This document shows positions 36,565 through 45,956 of a stretch of DNA of 64,000 bases, one piece after another. The position numbers and the translations under genes were made by a program. The stretch covers positions 174,001 to 238,000 of the forward strand of contig CAJYAN010000004.1 in assembly GCA_913064945.1 (NCBI GenBank). Direction: 5' to 3'. Each line of letters opens with the position of its first letter. The stretch's first letter is position 1. This DNA is from an uncultured Gammaproteobacteria bacterium (GTDB lineage Bacteria; Pseudomonadota; Gammaproteobacteria; UBA6429; Thiohalophilaceae). The notes under the pieces are model-generated. The model was not told the DNA's origin, did no database searches, and worked only from the letters and a program-made list of their open reading frames with translations.

Positions 36565-37866
36565 ATGTGTAATTGCCGTAGGTTGTCGTTGGCACTGAGC
36601 GTGCGTATTGTGTTTTATGGTGTTGTTGGCAGCCTAGCCAGCGTGACAGCGGTACAGGCATTGACTCTGGATGAGTATTTTACTGCAGCCTTGCAGCGCA
36701 GTGAAACGACCGCGATTCAGCTAGAACAGGTGCATCAGGCAGAAGAGCGCTACCAACAGGCTGATGCTGCATTACTGCCGACCATCAATGGTATTGCCAG
36801 TACTACCTGGCAGGATCCCCTGCCGGGCAGTAGCCCACAGACTATCTCCAGTCTCAGTCGACAAAACCTCTCGCGAATAACACTTACTCAACCACTGTTT
36901 CGTGGGATGCGCGAATATGCCGCACTGCGTCAGAATCGTGACCTGCTAACAGCACAAAAGCTGGAATATCGTCATGCACAACGTTTGTTATATATCGATG
37001 TGTTGCAGAATTTTTATACTATCCTGGCGCTGGAGAGTGATATTAAGAATTACCAGCGCGAGATTCGATTCAATCAGCAACGTCAGACCGATTTACGTGA
37101 CCGGGTGCGTATTGGACGTTCACGGGAGAGCGCTCTACTGAATGTACAGAGTACTATCAGTACATTGCGCGCCACTATCCAGCAATTACGTGGTCAATTG
37201 CAGGTGGCGCGTACTGCCTTAAATTTTCTGAGTGGCCTCGAAGCCACTATTACGTTGACAGATACGACAACATTACCGGAGCAATTGCAACCACTAGGGC
37301 GTTATCTCGACGGTATTCAAAAAAGGGCCGACGTCCAGGCCGCAAAACAACGTCTGGTGGCGGCGACAGAAGGTGTGAGCATCGCGCGGGGTGAGCACTG
37401 GCCGAGTGTCGATCTTAATGCCAATTATTATCTGGAGCGTCCAGGTTATCTGAATGACTCCAAGTGGGATGTGCAACTGGCATTGACGATACCTATCTAT
37501 ACAGGGGGTACGATCAGCTCACGGGTGCGTGAGGCGGGCTCCATACGGAATCAGGCGGAACTCTCACAAACGCTGATGTTGCGTCAGGCGAAGCAGGAAA
37601 TACGTTCATTATACCAGAATGTCTATCAGGACCTGACGCAGTTGCAGGCGCTGAAAAATGCGACCACCGCTGCGCGGAAAAATTATGAGGCGCAATTGCA
37701 TGACTATCAGTTAGACCTGGTCAGTAATCTTGATGTCATACAGGCGTTAACCAGTTACCAGCAAAATCAGCGTACCCTGGACCGCGCCCGTCTGACATCC
37801 AGGAGTGATTATCTGCAATTGCTGGCATCATCGGTTCAACTTCCTGTATTGAATAGAAAACCATGA
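36565..37866 (+). CDS. TolC-family outer-membrane efflux protein
   Basis: 433 residues: signal peptide (~1-32), then two TolC repeats of long helices (A-L-Q-R-S-E-T-T-A-I-Q-L-E-Q-V-H and a second copy near 230-330), with D-L-R-D-R-V-R-I-G-R between. It forms the trimeric outer-membrane duct for drug or metabolite export. An AGGA site precedes ATG 36565. The stop overlaps the RND gene start (ATGA), but no membrane-fusion (adaptor) gene lies between or beside them. Confidence 0.88.
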   Translation: MCNCRRLSLALSVRIVFYGVVGSLASVTAVQALTLDEYFTAALQRSETTAIQLEQVHQAEERYQQADAALLPTINGIASTTWQDPLPGSSPQTISSLSRQNLSRITLTQPLFRGMREYAALRQNRDLLTAQKLEYRHAQRLLYIDVLQNFYTILALESDIKNYQREIRFNQQRQTDLRDRVRIGRSRESALLNVQSTISTLRATIQQLRGQLQVARTALNFLSGLEATITLTDTTTLPEQLQPLGRYLDGIQKRADVQAAKQRLVAATEGVSIARGEHWPSVDLNANYYLERPGYLNDSKWDVQLALTIPIYTGGTISSRVREAGSIRNQAELSQTLMLRQAKQEIRSLYQNVYQDLTQLQALKNATTAARKNYEAQLHDYQLDLVSNLDVIQALTSYQQNQRTLDRARLTSRSDYLQLLASSVQLPVLNRKP

Positions 37867-40800
37867 GCCTATCCGATATTTCCATTCGTCGCCCGGTATT
37901 TGCCTGGATGTTAATGGCTGGGCTAATCCTGTTTGGTCTATTGTCACTCTCGCGCATGGGAATTAGTCAGCTACCCGATGTCGACTTCCCGGTCGTGAGC
38001 ATTAAGGTAAACTACCCGGGCGCGGCACCGGAAATTGTCGAAACCAATGTGGTGGATATCCTTGAAGATGCAGTAATGACGGTCGAAGGCGTGCGGAGCG
38101 TCACCTCGACGACACGCCAGGGCTCCGCCAGAATAACGGTAGAATTCGAGCTGTCGCGTAATATTGCTGCTGCCTTGCAAGAGGTACAAACCAAGGTAGC
38201 AGGCGCACAGCGAAATCTGCCACCGGACCTCGAGTCGCCGATCATTAGCAAGACCAATCCAGAAGACCAGCCCATTCTGTGGATGTCTGTAACCAGTAAT
38301 CAGGATTCTCTGCCGAAACTGATGCGCTATGTCAAAGACACCCTCAAGGATCGTTTTTCATCGCTACCCGGTGTTGGTGAGATATTATTCGGTGGCTATA
38401 TCGACCCGAATCTTCGGGTATGGGTCAATCCCAGGGCACTAGACCATTATAATCTGGCAATTACCGATGTCCTCAATGCTATTAAGTCTGAACATTCAGA
38501 ACTACCGGCGGGCCAACTCTCGACTGGGCGCAAGGAATATGACGTCCGTACGATTGGCGAAGCCACGACTCCCAGGGAGTTTGGCAATATTGTTATTAAC
38601 CAGCGTGGTGGACAACCGATCTATTCACGTATTTTACTCAAGCAGGTTGCGCGTATTGAAGATGGCCTTGATGATGTTCGGCGTATCTCACGCGCTAACG
38701 GCGAGCGGGCCGTTGGTATCGGTATACGCAAGCAGCGTGGTGCCAATACCGTAGCAGTAGCACATGCGGTCAAACAACGCATGGCGGAGGTAGCCAAACA
38801 GTTACCCAAGGGCATGTCCATAGATATCAATTTTGACCGCACGCGTTTCATCGAAGACTCGGTGAATGAATTTAAGATTGCCCTGCTAATGTCGGCACTG
38901 GCAACGTCACTGGTGTGCTGGTTGTTTCTGGGAAGCTGGACTTCAACGCTGAATGTGCTGATGGCGATACCAACATCGATTATCGGTACATTTATAATTC
39001 TGTATTTTTTTGGTTTTACGCTCAATACCTTTACCTTACTAGGTCTGAGTCTGGCCATTGGTATTGTGGTGGATGATGCCATTATGGTGCTGGAAAATAT
39101 TGTGCGTCACCAGGAGATGGGCGAGAACCGCATCGAGGCCGCGCTTAACGGTACGCGTCAGGTCACCTTTGCCGCTCTGGCCGCGACACTTGCCGTGGTA
39201 GCAATTTTTCTACCGGTTGCGTTTATGTCAGGCGTCATTGGTAAATTCTTTTTCCAGTTTGGTGTCACCATGACGGCAGCGGTATTAATATCGTTGCTGG
39301 AGGCCCTGACGTTGACCTCGATGCGTGCCTCGCAGTTTGTCGAGATGGGGAGTCGTAACTCACGCATCGGGCGCGCCGCTAACGCCGTGTTCCAGTGGCT
39401 TAGTAGATTGTATAAACGCACTCTTGGTTTTACCCTGCGACACCCGTGGTGGATGGTCATCAGTTCACTCATCTTTTTCGGCCTGTCATTCAATGCAGTG
39501 CGGTTTATCAATAAAGAATTTATGCCGGTGCAGGATCAAAGTACGTTCATTATCCGCGGCCGAACCTCAATCGACTCGTCTCTCCAGTATACGGACAGCC
39601 TGTGTAAACAGGCGGAAAAGATTGTCATGGCGCGCCCGGAGGTCCGCCGTGTCTATGTCGCTGTGGGCGGTTTTGGTAGCGGCGGCCAGTCAAACCTGTT
39701 TAATATGTTTGTTAGTTTAAAGAACAAAGGTGAACGCGGTATTGATCCAAAAGTCGGGCATGAGCTCAGTCAACAGGAATTAATGGCCATCATACGTAAA
39801 GAGCTACGTACGTTGAAGGTGCGTGTTTCCATACAGGACCTGTCGCAACGTGGCTTTAGTGCCTCACGTGGTTTTCCGGTGGAAATGAGTATTCAGGGAC
39901 GTGACTGGAACAAATTGGTGGAATACACAAAAGCCATTGAAGCTAAACTCGATGCAACTGGTCTGGTCACGGATACCGACGATGATTACCTGTTGGGCAA
40001 ACCCGAGATACGCATTATTCCTGACCGTCACAAGGCCGCTGAACGAGGTGTCAGTATTCAATCTATTTCACAGACCGTCAATGCCATGGTTGGAGGAGTC
40101 GTAGCCGGTCAGTATTCCTCTGGTGGACATCGTTATGATGTACGGGTACGTCTCAGTGACAAGCAACTTGAAAATATCGACCAGCTGAAAAAACTCTATG
40201 TGCGTAACAATCGCGGTGAACTGGTAAAACTGGCCGATGTTGTCAAAATTAAAAAAACAACAGGGCTGGCACAGATCAATCGTAATAATCGTGAGCGGGC
40301 TATTCGCATTTTTGCCAATGTCACTCCCGGCAAGTCACAGCAGGCGGCCCTCGCGGCAGCACATGCCGTCGCCAAAGAGGTCCTGCCGTCCGGATATCAT
40401 GCCGTCTTTACCGGAGGTTCACAGGCCTTCCAGGAATCCTTTCATGGGCTCTGGTTTGTCTTGCTATTGGGTATTGTCGTCTCTTACATGGTGCTGGCAT
40501 CGCAATTTAATAGCTTTATACATCCGGTGACGGTATTGATGGCGCTACCATTTAGTGTCTCCGGTGCTTTTCTGTCCCTCTGGTTGTTTGACCAGTCGCT
40601 GAACATTTTCAGCTTCATCGGCCTGATTTTGCTCATGGGAATCGTGAAAAAGAATTCGATTCTATTGGTCGATTTTACCAATCAGGTGCGCGCCCGGGAC
40701 GGAGTTTCGGTGCGCGAGGCCCTGCAGGAAGCCTGTCCGGTCCGCCTGCGACCAATCCTGATGACTTCTATGGCAACAATTGCGGCGGCCTTGCCGCTGG

Positions 40801-40994
40801 CCTTAGCGATTGGCCCCGGTGCAGAATTACGTGCACCAATGGCCATTGCTGTAATTGGTGGGGTGCTGGTTTCAACCCTCCTGACTTTGTTGGTCGTTCC
40901 AGCCGTGTATGAACTACTGTCACGTTTTGAGCGTACACCTAAAATGAGTGCGCCAGACGATGCTGATTCAGCGCCAGTCATTTATGAGCAGTGA
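37863..40994 (+). CDS. RND-family (HAE-1/AcrB-like) efflux permease
   Basis: 1043 residues, the usual size for AcrB/MexB relatives. It opens with S-D-I-S-I-R-R-P-V-F-A and contains the twin proton-relay aspartates D404-D405 in G-I-V-V-D-D-A-I. Twelve helices arranged 1+5 and 1+5 flank two large periplasmic loops. N-P-E-D-Q-P-I-L-W-M and the G-L-I-L-L-M-G-I-V-K-K-N-S-I segment are typical of the family. It exports lipophilic compounds using proton motive force. The substrate is unknown, and the periplasmic adaptor it needs must come from elsewhere. Confidence 0.93.
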   Translation: MSLSDISIRRPVFAWMLMAGLILFGLLSLSRMGISQLPDVDFPVVSIKVNYPGAAPEIVETNVVDILEDAVMTVEGVRSVTSTTRQGSARITVEFELSRNIAAALQEVQTKVAGAQRNLPPDLESPIISKTNPEDQPILWMSVTSNQDSLPKLMRYVKDTLKDRFSSLPGVGEILFGGYIDPNLRVWVNPRALDHYNLAITDVLNAIKSEHSELPAGQLSTGRKEYDVRTIGEATTPREFGNIVINQRGGQPIYSRILLKQVARIEDGLDDVRRISRANGERAVGIGIRKQRGANTVAVAHAVKQRMAEVAKQLPKGMSIDINFDRTRFIEDSVNEFKIALLMSALATSLVCWLFLGSWTSTLNVLMAIPTSIIGTFIILYFFGFTLNTFTLLGLSLAIGIVVDDAIMVLENIVRHQEMGENRIEAALNGTRQVTFAALAATLAVVAIFLPVAFMSGVIGKFFFQFGVTMTAAVLISLLEALTLTSMRASQFVEMGSRNSRIGRAANAVFQWLSRLYKRTLGFTLRHPWWMVISSLIFFGLSFNAVRFINKEFMPVQDQSTFIIRGRTSIDSSLQYTDSLCKQAEKIVMARPEVRRVYVAVGGFGSGGQSNLFNMFVSLKNKGERGIDPKVGHELSQQELMAIIRKELRTLKVRVSIQDLSQRGFSASRGFPVEMSIQGRDWNKLVEYTKAIEAKLDATGLVTDTDDDYLLGKPEIRIIPDRHKAAERGVSIQSISQTVNAMVGGVVAGQYSSGGHRYDVRVRLSDKQLENIDQLKKLYVRNNRGELVKLADVVKIKKTTGLAQINRNNRERAIRIFANVTPGKSQQAALAAAHAVAKEVLPSGYHAVFTGGSQAFQESFHGLWFVLLLGIVVSYMVLASQFNSFIHPVTVLMALPFSVSGAFLSLWLFDQSLNIFSFIGLILLMGIVKKNSILLVDFTNQVRARDGVSVREALQEACPVRLRPILMTSMATIAAALPLALAIGPGAELRAPMAIAVIGGVLVSTLLTLLVVPAVYELLSRFERTPKMSAPDDADSAPVIYEQ

Positions 40995-41041
40995 ACATTG
41001 GTAATTGTTACATTTTCCTGTTAATACTAACAAAAAGCTTT

Positions 41042-42112
41042 ATGCAAACATTATTAAAAAAAATATTCTGCGTTGGCATCCTGTTAATACAGACGGGCGT
41101 GATTCATGCGGCCGTAGTAATCCAGTATCATCACGTTGACGAGCACACGCCTGCCTCTACCAGTGTCATGCCCGAGAGATTTGCAGAACATATGGCCTAC
41201 CTGGCTAACAATGGCTTTAAGGTTTGGCCTCTTCCGCGACTCGTCAAAGCGCTGCAGCAGGCAGAGACGATCCCCGATAAAGTTATCGCGATTACCTTTG
41301 ATGATGGTTACCAATCTGTTTATCGCCAGGCACTGCCGGTACTGCAGAGGTACCATTATCCGTTTACTGTTTTTATTAATCCTGAATTAGTGGGTGGTTC
41401 CGGCTACATGAACTGGGATGAGTTACGTGTATTGGCGAAGCAGGCTGGTACCATCGCCAACCACACGGCCAGCCATCCCCACCTTATTCGGTTCTTACCC
41501 AATGAAACCGGGGCGCAGTGGCAACTGCGTATTCAGCACGAGATCACCGATGCGGAGAAAATAATCCAGAAAAAAATCGGCTACACACCGGGACTACTGG
41601 CCTACCCCTATGGTGAATATGATCACCGTGTTGAACAGATCGTCCGCTCACTTGGCCTGGTGGCCTTTGCGCAAAATTCTGCTGCCTTTGATCAAAGTGT
41701 TAATTGGCAGGCCATTCCGCGATTTGCCTTTGGTGGACGCTATACGGAGATGAAAGGTTTTATTGACAAGGTGAATAGCCTGCCAATGCCGTTAGTCGAT
41801 GCCTATGTTAGTGACGAGCGGGGACAACGTCTCAGCGAGCCATTGTTACCGATAAATATGTCCCGGCCAATAGTAACCTTGCAATTGAAAACCCGCGTGG
41901 TGGCTCAAGCGATACATTGTTTTGCCAGTGGTCAGGGGAAGATTGTGGTACAGCGCCATGGAAATAGTATCAGCACCCAACCGACGCTTGATCTACCCGT
42001 GGGGCGCTCCCGGATCAATTGCACCGCCGCCTCCGGACAGCCAGGGCGATTTTACTGGTACTCAGAATTTTTTATGCGTAAACAGCCAGATGATAGCTGG
42101 TATAAAGAATAG
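41042..42112 (+). CDS. Polysaccharide deacetylase (NodB-like) with C-terminal extension
   Basis: 356 residues from ATG 41042, which gives a clean signal peptide (hydrophobic 8-20, cleavage after I-H-A). A GTG at 40991, overlapping the RND stop, would add 17 residues. The carbohydrate-esterase-4 motifs are present: A-I-T-F-D-D-G-Y, N-H-T-A-S-H-P (metal His pair) and A-Y-P-Y-G-E-Y-D. The first ~230 residues are catalytic; about 120 more are an unassigned domain, possibly carbohydrate-binding. It should remove N- or O-acetyl groups from a cell-surface polysaccharide and is probably co-transcribed with the RND gene. Confidence 0.85.
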   Translation: MQTLLKKIFCVGILLIQTGVIHAAVVIQYHHVDEHTPASTSVMPERFAEHMAYLANNGFKVWPLPRLVKALQQAETIPDKVIAITFDDGYQSVYRQALPVLQRYHYPFTVFINPELVGGSGYMNWDELRVLAKQAGTIANHTASHPHLIRFLPNETGAQWQLRIQHEITDAEKIIQKKIGYTPGLLAYPYGEYDHRVEQIVRSLGLVAFAQNSAAFDQSVNWQAIPRFAFGGRYTEMKGFIDKVNSLPMPLVDAYVSDERGQRLSEPLLPINMSRPIVTLQLKTRVVAQAIHCFASGQGKIVVQRHGNSISTQPTLDLPVGRSRINCTAASGQPGRFYWYSEFFMRKQPDDSWYKE

Positions 42113-42136
42113 CAAGCGAGAATGCCGGTGAAGATA

Positions 42137-42868
42137 CTATTCAAAGTGGTTAGAGCGAATGACCGCGCGTAAATCGTCAACATAGGCCTGACCTCGCTGC
42201 GAGTAATTCTCCAGACCGGCGACCAGATTCAGGCCAGACAGGGCTTTGCCTTCGGCACGAGTTCTGGCACGCAGCTGTCGAAGTTCCTGATAAGCGGCAT
42301 GTTTATTGATGTTTTCAAAATACGTTTTTATCGAATCTTCCGGACTATCGAAATACTTTACCTCGTGTTTAGCGTCTTCATTGCGGGCAATAGGCACCAT
42401 GCCACAGCCTTTTTTGAAACACCATTGGCCGAAAAAATTATTACCGGTTTGTACAAAGCGAGAAGTTCCCCAGGCTGATTCCAGTGCGGCCTGGGCAAGT
42501 ACCATCGAGGTGGGGATTTGATCGAGATGCAGTAGTAATTTTCTGGCGAGTGTTTTGAGTTTATCGGCCTGAAAGTCGAGGTCATAGCGTTCTGCCCACA
42601 TTTTTAGCTGGTGGCGTTGCCAATAATCTGGCGCCTTGCCAGCTCGCATGTTGGTGTAGATTGTCACAAGCGTCTGACGTTCCTCTGCCCGTTCCTGGTT
42701 GAGCTGATCAATGGCCGGTTTAAGATAATCAACGAAGGCCTTTTTACGGGCGGTAATATCGGTAATCGCCGCAAAGTTTGGCGGTTGATCAATGTAATCC
42801 ATCAGCAAATCGATGCTAAATATGAGTGCGAGGGAAAACGCGATAAAAATACTGATTTTTTTTAACAT
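42137..42868 (-). CDS. Bax-like N-acetylglucosaminidase (GH73) membrane protein
   Basis: 243 residues: an N-terminal anchor helix (5-23), a basic linker, and a glucosaminidase domain with A-L-E-S-A-W-G-T-S-R-F (catalytic Glu near 134), N-N-F-F-G-Q-W-C-F and Y-F-D-S-P-E-D-S-I-K-T-Y. This is the pattern of E. coli Bax and FlgJ-type muramidases that trim peptidoglycan. It ends 24 bases from the convergent deacetylase gene; a shared envelope role is possible but unproven. Confidence 0.85.
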   Translation of the reverse strand: MLKKISIFIAFSLALIFSIDLLMDYIDQPPNFAAITDITARKKAFVDYLKPAIDQLNQERAEERQTLVTIYTNMRAGKAPDYWQRHQLKMWAERYDLDFQADKLKTLARKLLLHLDQIPTSMVLAQAALESAWGTSRFVQTGNNFFGQWCFKKGCGMVPIARNEDAKHEVKYFDSPEDSIKTYFENINKHAAYQELRQLRARTRAEGKALSGLNLVAGLENYSQRGQAYVDDLRAVIRSNHFE

Positions 42869-42959
42869 AAATTATCACATGTTAAGTGCCGTAGCACATC
42901 ATCGTCCTACTCAGGACTGTTCAGCTTTTCAACGGGGGGTGCAACAGTACAGTCTATAG

Positions 42960-43457
42960 CTAAAAGCCCCATGTCAGGCCGGTATTGTAACTGGTATCCG
43001 TCATTTTGACACCCTGGGATGGCTCACTGTCATGCGTGATATCCAGTGAGACACGGAAGTGCAGGTTTGCACTAATTTTGAAGTCAAGTCTGGATTGCAG
43101 TAAGGCACGATAGTCAGAGACTTTATTGAGTCGATGTTGATAATAAATGGCATTTGCCCATAGAATCGTGGATGTTGCCCTGTAGCGGGATAGAAAATAA
43201 AAGTTTGCTCGTGTCTGTTTGGAGATCCCTGCGTTAGTAAGACCGGCACGATACTGAATATTTTCTTTTGAATAAAATGCGCCAACCCCAAGATAAGCCT
43301 TATGCGAAGCAGTTGGCCAGATAGCAAAGCGTAATCCGCCTCCCAGAAGACCTCGATAGGACAGACGTGTGAACTGGCTTTGTTCCAGTTGTACAAAGGC
43401 ATCCCCGTCAAGCTTCTGGTGATTTTGATCGAAGTCAGACCTGATGCTGGTTACACT
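42960..43457 (-). pseudogene. 5'-truncated DUF481/outer-membrane beta-barrel gene
   Basis: A continuous minus-strand frame of about 165 codons ends with TAG at 42960-42962 and is open from 43457, just after an in-frame TAA at 43458-43460, with no Met, Val or Leu start near its 5' end. Its translation is beta-barrel-like with alternating aromatics: Y-R-G-L-L-G-G-G-L-R-F, Y-L-G-V-G-A-F-Y-S-K-E and a C-terminal T-G-L-T-W-G-F ending in Phe. This fits the C-terminal part of a DUF481-type salt-stress or outer-membrane protein. The N-terminal half, signal peptide and start are missing. Confidence 0.62.
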
Positions 43458-43508
43458 TTATAAAATAGCTTCCAGGCAAGACATCGAAGCGTCAGGTGAA
43501 GAAAAAAA

Positions 43509-44342
43509 CTAAGCAAAGACGGCCAGCACCTCGCCAGCATGCTGACGCTTCTGACCGTTGCAACTAATGAATCGTCGCACATCAAAGAATTTCTTTTTAC
43601 TCGCAGTTTGATAAATCTTGCGGGTTAGCTTGGTATCGTGATTTGAAATTAGTACGGGTATACCGCGTAGCAGGCATTCGTCCGCCAGTTCAGCGAGTCT
43701 GTGTTGCTGCTGCAGATCGAAGCCAGCAGCACTATAGGTCGTAAAATTCGCCGAGTCGGACAGGGGGACGTATGGCGGGTCGCAATAAATAACGTCCCCC
43801 GGTTTGGTGGTGGTAATGATTTTCTGAAAGTCCTGATGCTTGAAGACGGCTTTTTTTGCCTTGAGATGAAAGTGCAGCATTTCAGCCGCCGGGTAGTAGG
43901 GACGTTTATAGCGGCCAAACGGGACATTAAATCCACCTTTGCGATTATAACGACATAAGCCGTTATAACCATGACGATTGAGATAAATAAATAAGGCAGA
44001 TTTACGCCGTACATCCTCGGTGGTATTGAACTCCTGTCGAAACTGGTAATAGTTTTCGGCGTTATTGTATTTTCCGGCGAACAGGTCTTGCGCATAATGA
44101 ATAAATCCAGGACCTTCTTTCTTCAGAATGTTATAGAGATTAATCAAGTCCAGATTGCTGTCGGCCAGTAAGTAGCGATCATAATCGCTATTCAGGAACA
44201 GGGCACCTGATCCGACGAAGGGTTCAACCAGACGTTTGCCTGCAGGCAGGTGCTGTTGAATGTGTTCGAGAATTCGATACTTATTCCCCGCCCATTTTAA
44301 AAACGGGCGCACGGGTTTTTTGGCAGAGCGTGAGTTTGTCAT
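43509..44342 (-). CDS. dam: DNA adenine methyltransferase Dam (GATC)
   Basis: 277 residues. F-L-K-W-A-G-N-K (SAM motif I), V-E-P-F-V-G-S-G-A-L-F, and the catalytic D-P-P-Y of group alpha adenine methylases are present, as is the family's F-R-x-E-F-N and L-N-R-H-G-Y-N-G-L-C-R-Y-N region. It matches E. coli Dam in length and methylates N6 of A in GATC for mismatch repair and replication timing. It lies 4 bases after argA, transcribed leftwards with it. Confidence 0.93.
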   Translation of the reverse strand: MTNSRSAKKPVRPFLKWAGNKYRILEHIQQHLPAGKRLVEPFVGSGALFLNSDYDRYLLADSNLDLINLYNILKKEGPGFIHYAQDLFAGKYNNAENYYQFRQEFNTTEDVRRKSALFIYLNRHGYNGLCRYNRKGGFNVPFGRYKRPYYPAAEMLHFHLKAKKAVFKHQDFQKIITTTKPGDVIYCDPPYVPLSDSANFTTYSAAGFDLQQQHRLAELADECLLRGIPVLISNHDTKLTRKIYQTASKKKFFDVRRFISCNGQKRQHAGEVLAVFA

Positions 44343-44346
44343 CTGC

Positions 44347-45666
44347 CTAGAGTTCGCATATAAAGACTTTGGATTTGCGCTGGTAGTTGTACATTGCCTG
44401 TCTCTTTACCGGCAATTGCTTAATGTCGGCCGGTTTAAAGCCGCGTTCACGAAACCAGTGCGCGGTCTTGGTCGTGAGGACAAATAGACGTTGTATGGCG
44501 AGTTTTACAGCCTGTTTCCTTATATATTGGAATAAGGCATCGCCGCGTCCGGCATCGCGATATTGGGGATGCACTGCCAGACAGGCGAGTTCAGCAACAC
44601 CTTCTTCAATATAGGGGTACAGTGCCGCGCAGGCGACAACGAGTCCATCGCGTTCCACGACAGTGAAGTAATCAATTTCCATTTCCAGGCTTTCGCGTGA
44701 GCGTCGCACCAGGGCACCGCTATTTTCCAGTGGCTCGATCAGCTCGAGGATGCCGCCGACATCTTCGATACTGGCCTGGCGAGTATCTTCAAAGGTCTCG
44801 GGTGTAATGAGGGTGCCGCAACCATCGCGGGTAAAGAGTTCCAGCAACAGGCCACCTTCGACCTCCCGGCCAATGAGGTGAGCACGGGGTACGCCGGACT
44901 GACAGGCATGGGCACAACTGCCGAGGGTCTTGATCACAGCAGAGGACAGCTTGCGCTTACCCTGGAGCAGGTCTTCGGTCTGCTTAACGGTAAGTTCGCG
45001 AATGATTTTTTTACGGCTATCGGTAATGCCTTTGCCATCGGTGAGGTAGATAAGCTTTTCCGCACCCAGTTCGATGGCGGCGGCAGTGGCGACATCTTCC
45101 ATGGCGAGGTTAAATGTCTCACCAGTAGGCGAATAGCCCAGCGGTGGTAGCAGCACAATGGCATCGTTATCCAGGTGCCAGTGAATGGCCTCAGTATCTA
45201 TTTTGCGTACTTCACCGGTGTGTTGGTAGTCGACTCCATCGATGACGCCGAGTGGCTGTGCTGTGAGCAGGTTACCGGAGACGACGCGAATCTGGGCTTT
45301 TTCCATAGGGGTATTGGCCAGCCCCATAGAGAGCAGGGCCTCGATCTCACTGCGTACGCTGCCGACGGCCTCTTTGACACAGACGAGGGCATTGGCATCG
45401 GTAATGCGGAGGCCGTTGACGTATTCCATGTCGGCATCTTGTGACCGTAGGCGTTGCTCGATCTGTGGCCGCGCCCCATGCACCAGGACCAGCCGTACAC
45501 CCAGGCTATTGAGCAGGGCGATGTCATGTACCAGGGTGGCAAACTGGGCATCCGCCAGCACCTCGCCACCAAAGGCGATGACAAAGGTGCGGCCACGGAA
45601 GGCATTAATATAAGGTGCCGAATCGCGAAACCATTGGACATAGCTGGTGGTGGGTGTCTGGTTCAT
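44347..45666 (-). CDS. argA: N-acetylglutamate synthase ArgA (kinase-like domain + GNAT)
   Basis: 439 residues. An N-terminal amino-acid-kinase-like regulatory domain (residues ~1-290; I-A-F-G-G-E-V and L-V-H-G-A-R) precedes a GNAT domain (~295-439) with P-Q-Y-R-D-A-G-R-G-D-A-L-F acetyl-CoA loop. It makes N-acetylglutamate, the first step of arginine synthesis, and classical ArgA is feedback-inhibited by arginine. Its companion genes argE, argF and argD are also in this window but in separate transcripts. Confidence 0.94.
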   Translation of the reverse strand: MNQTPTTSYVQWFRDSAPYINAFRGRTFVIAFGGEVLADAQFATLVHDIALLNSLGVRLVLVHGARPQIEQRLRSQDADMEYVNGLRITDANALVCVKEAVGSVRSEIEALLSMGLANTPMEKAQIRVVSGNLLTAQPLGVIDGVDYQHTGEVRKIDTEAIHWHLDNDAIVLLPPLGYSPTGETFNLAMEDVATAAAIELGAEKLIYLTDGKGITDSRKKIIRELTVKQTEDLLQGKRKLSSAVIKTLGSCAHACQSGVPRAHLIGREVEGGLLLELFTRDGCGTLITPETFEDTRQASIEDVGGILELIEPLENSGALVRRSRESLEMEIDYFTVVERDGLVVACAALYPYIEEGVAELACLAVHPQYRDAGRGDALFQYIRKQAVKLAIQRLFVLTTKTAHWFRERGFKPADIKQLPVKRQAMYNYQRKSKVFICEL

Positions 45667-45890
45667 ATGATTGTTGTTATTAAAAGGTTGTAATGCGCAA
45701 ACTATAGCGCGAATTCAGATAAAAGGTAAATTATTTTAACAAAATCAATAAGCTAAATAGAACGCCTGCCGCCTGGAGGATAGTACAAGGTCTATCAACG
45801 CAAGAGGCAGAGATTGAGCTTGTTGTTCTGTGTTTATGGTGTCTTTGGGGTAAAGATACGATTCAAGTATTAATTCCACCCTTTTTATAA

Positions 45891-45919
45891 ACGTCATACA
45901 GATTTCACGTACCTGTCAT
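45891..45919 (+). promoter_or_regulatory. Predicted Pho box upstream of the lipid-remodelling operon
   Basis: Three 7-base units, ACGTCAT (45891-45897), ATTTCAC (45902-45908) and CTGTCAT (45913-45919), are each separated by exactly 4 bases, the arrangement of the PhoB-binding Pho box (CTGTCAT repeats). It ends 37 bases before ATG 45957 and overlaps an in-frame ATG at 45918, which argues that 45918 is not the translation start. Confidence 0.7.
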
Positions 45920-45956
45920 GGGATCTTCATGCGGCGTATCCATAGTCCACCCTGTC

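Noticed and set aside
43001-43411. 136-codon minus-strand frame between the bax-like gene and dam
   Set aside because: It is the out-of-frame shadow of the truncated barrel gene, which has the better protein composition.
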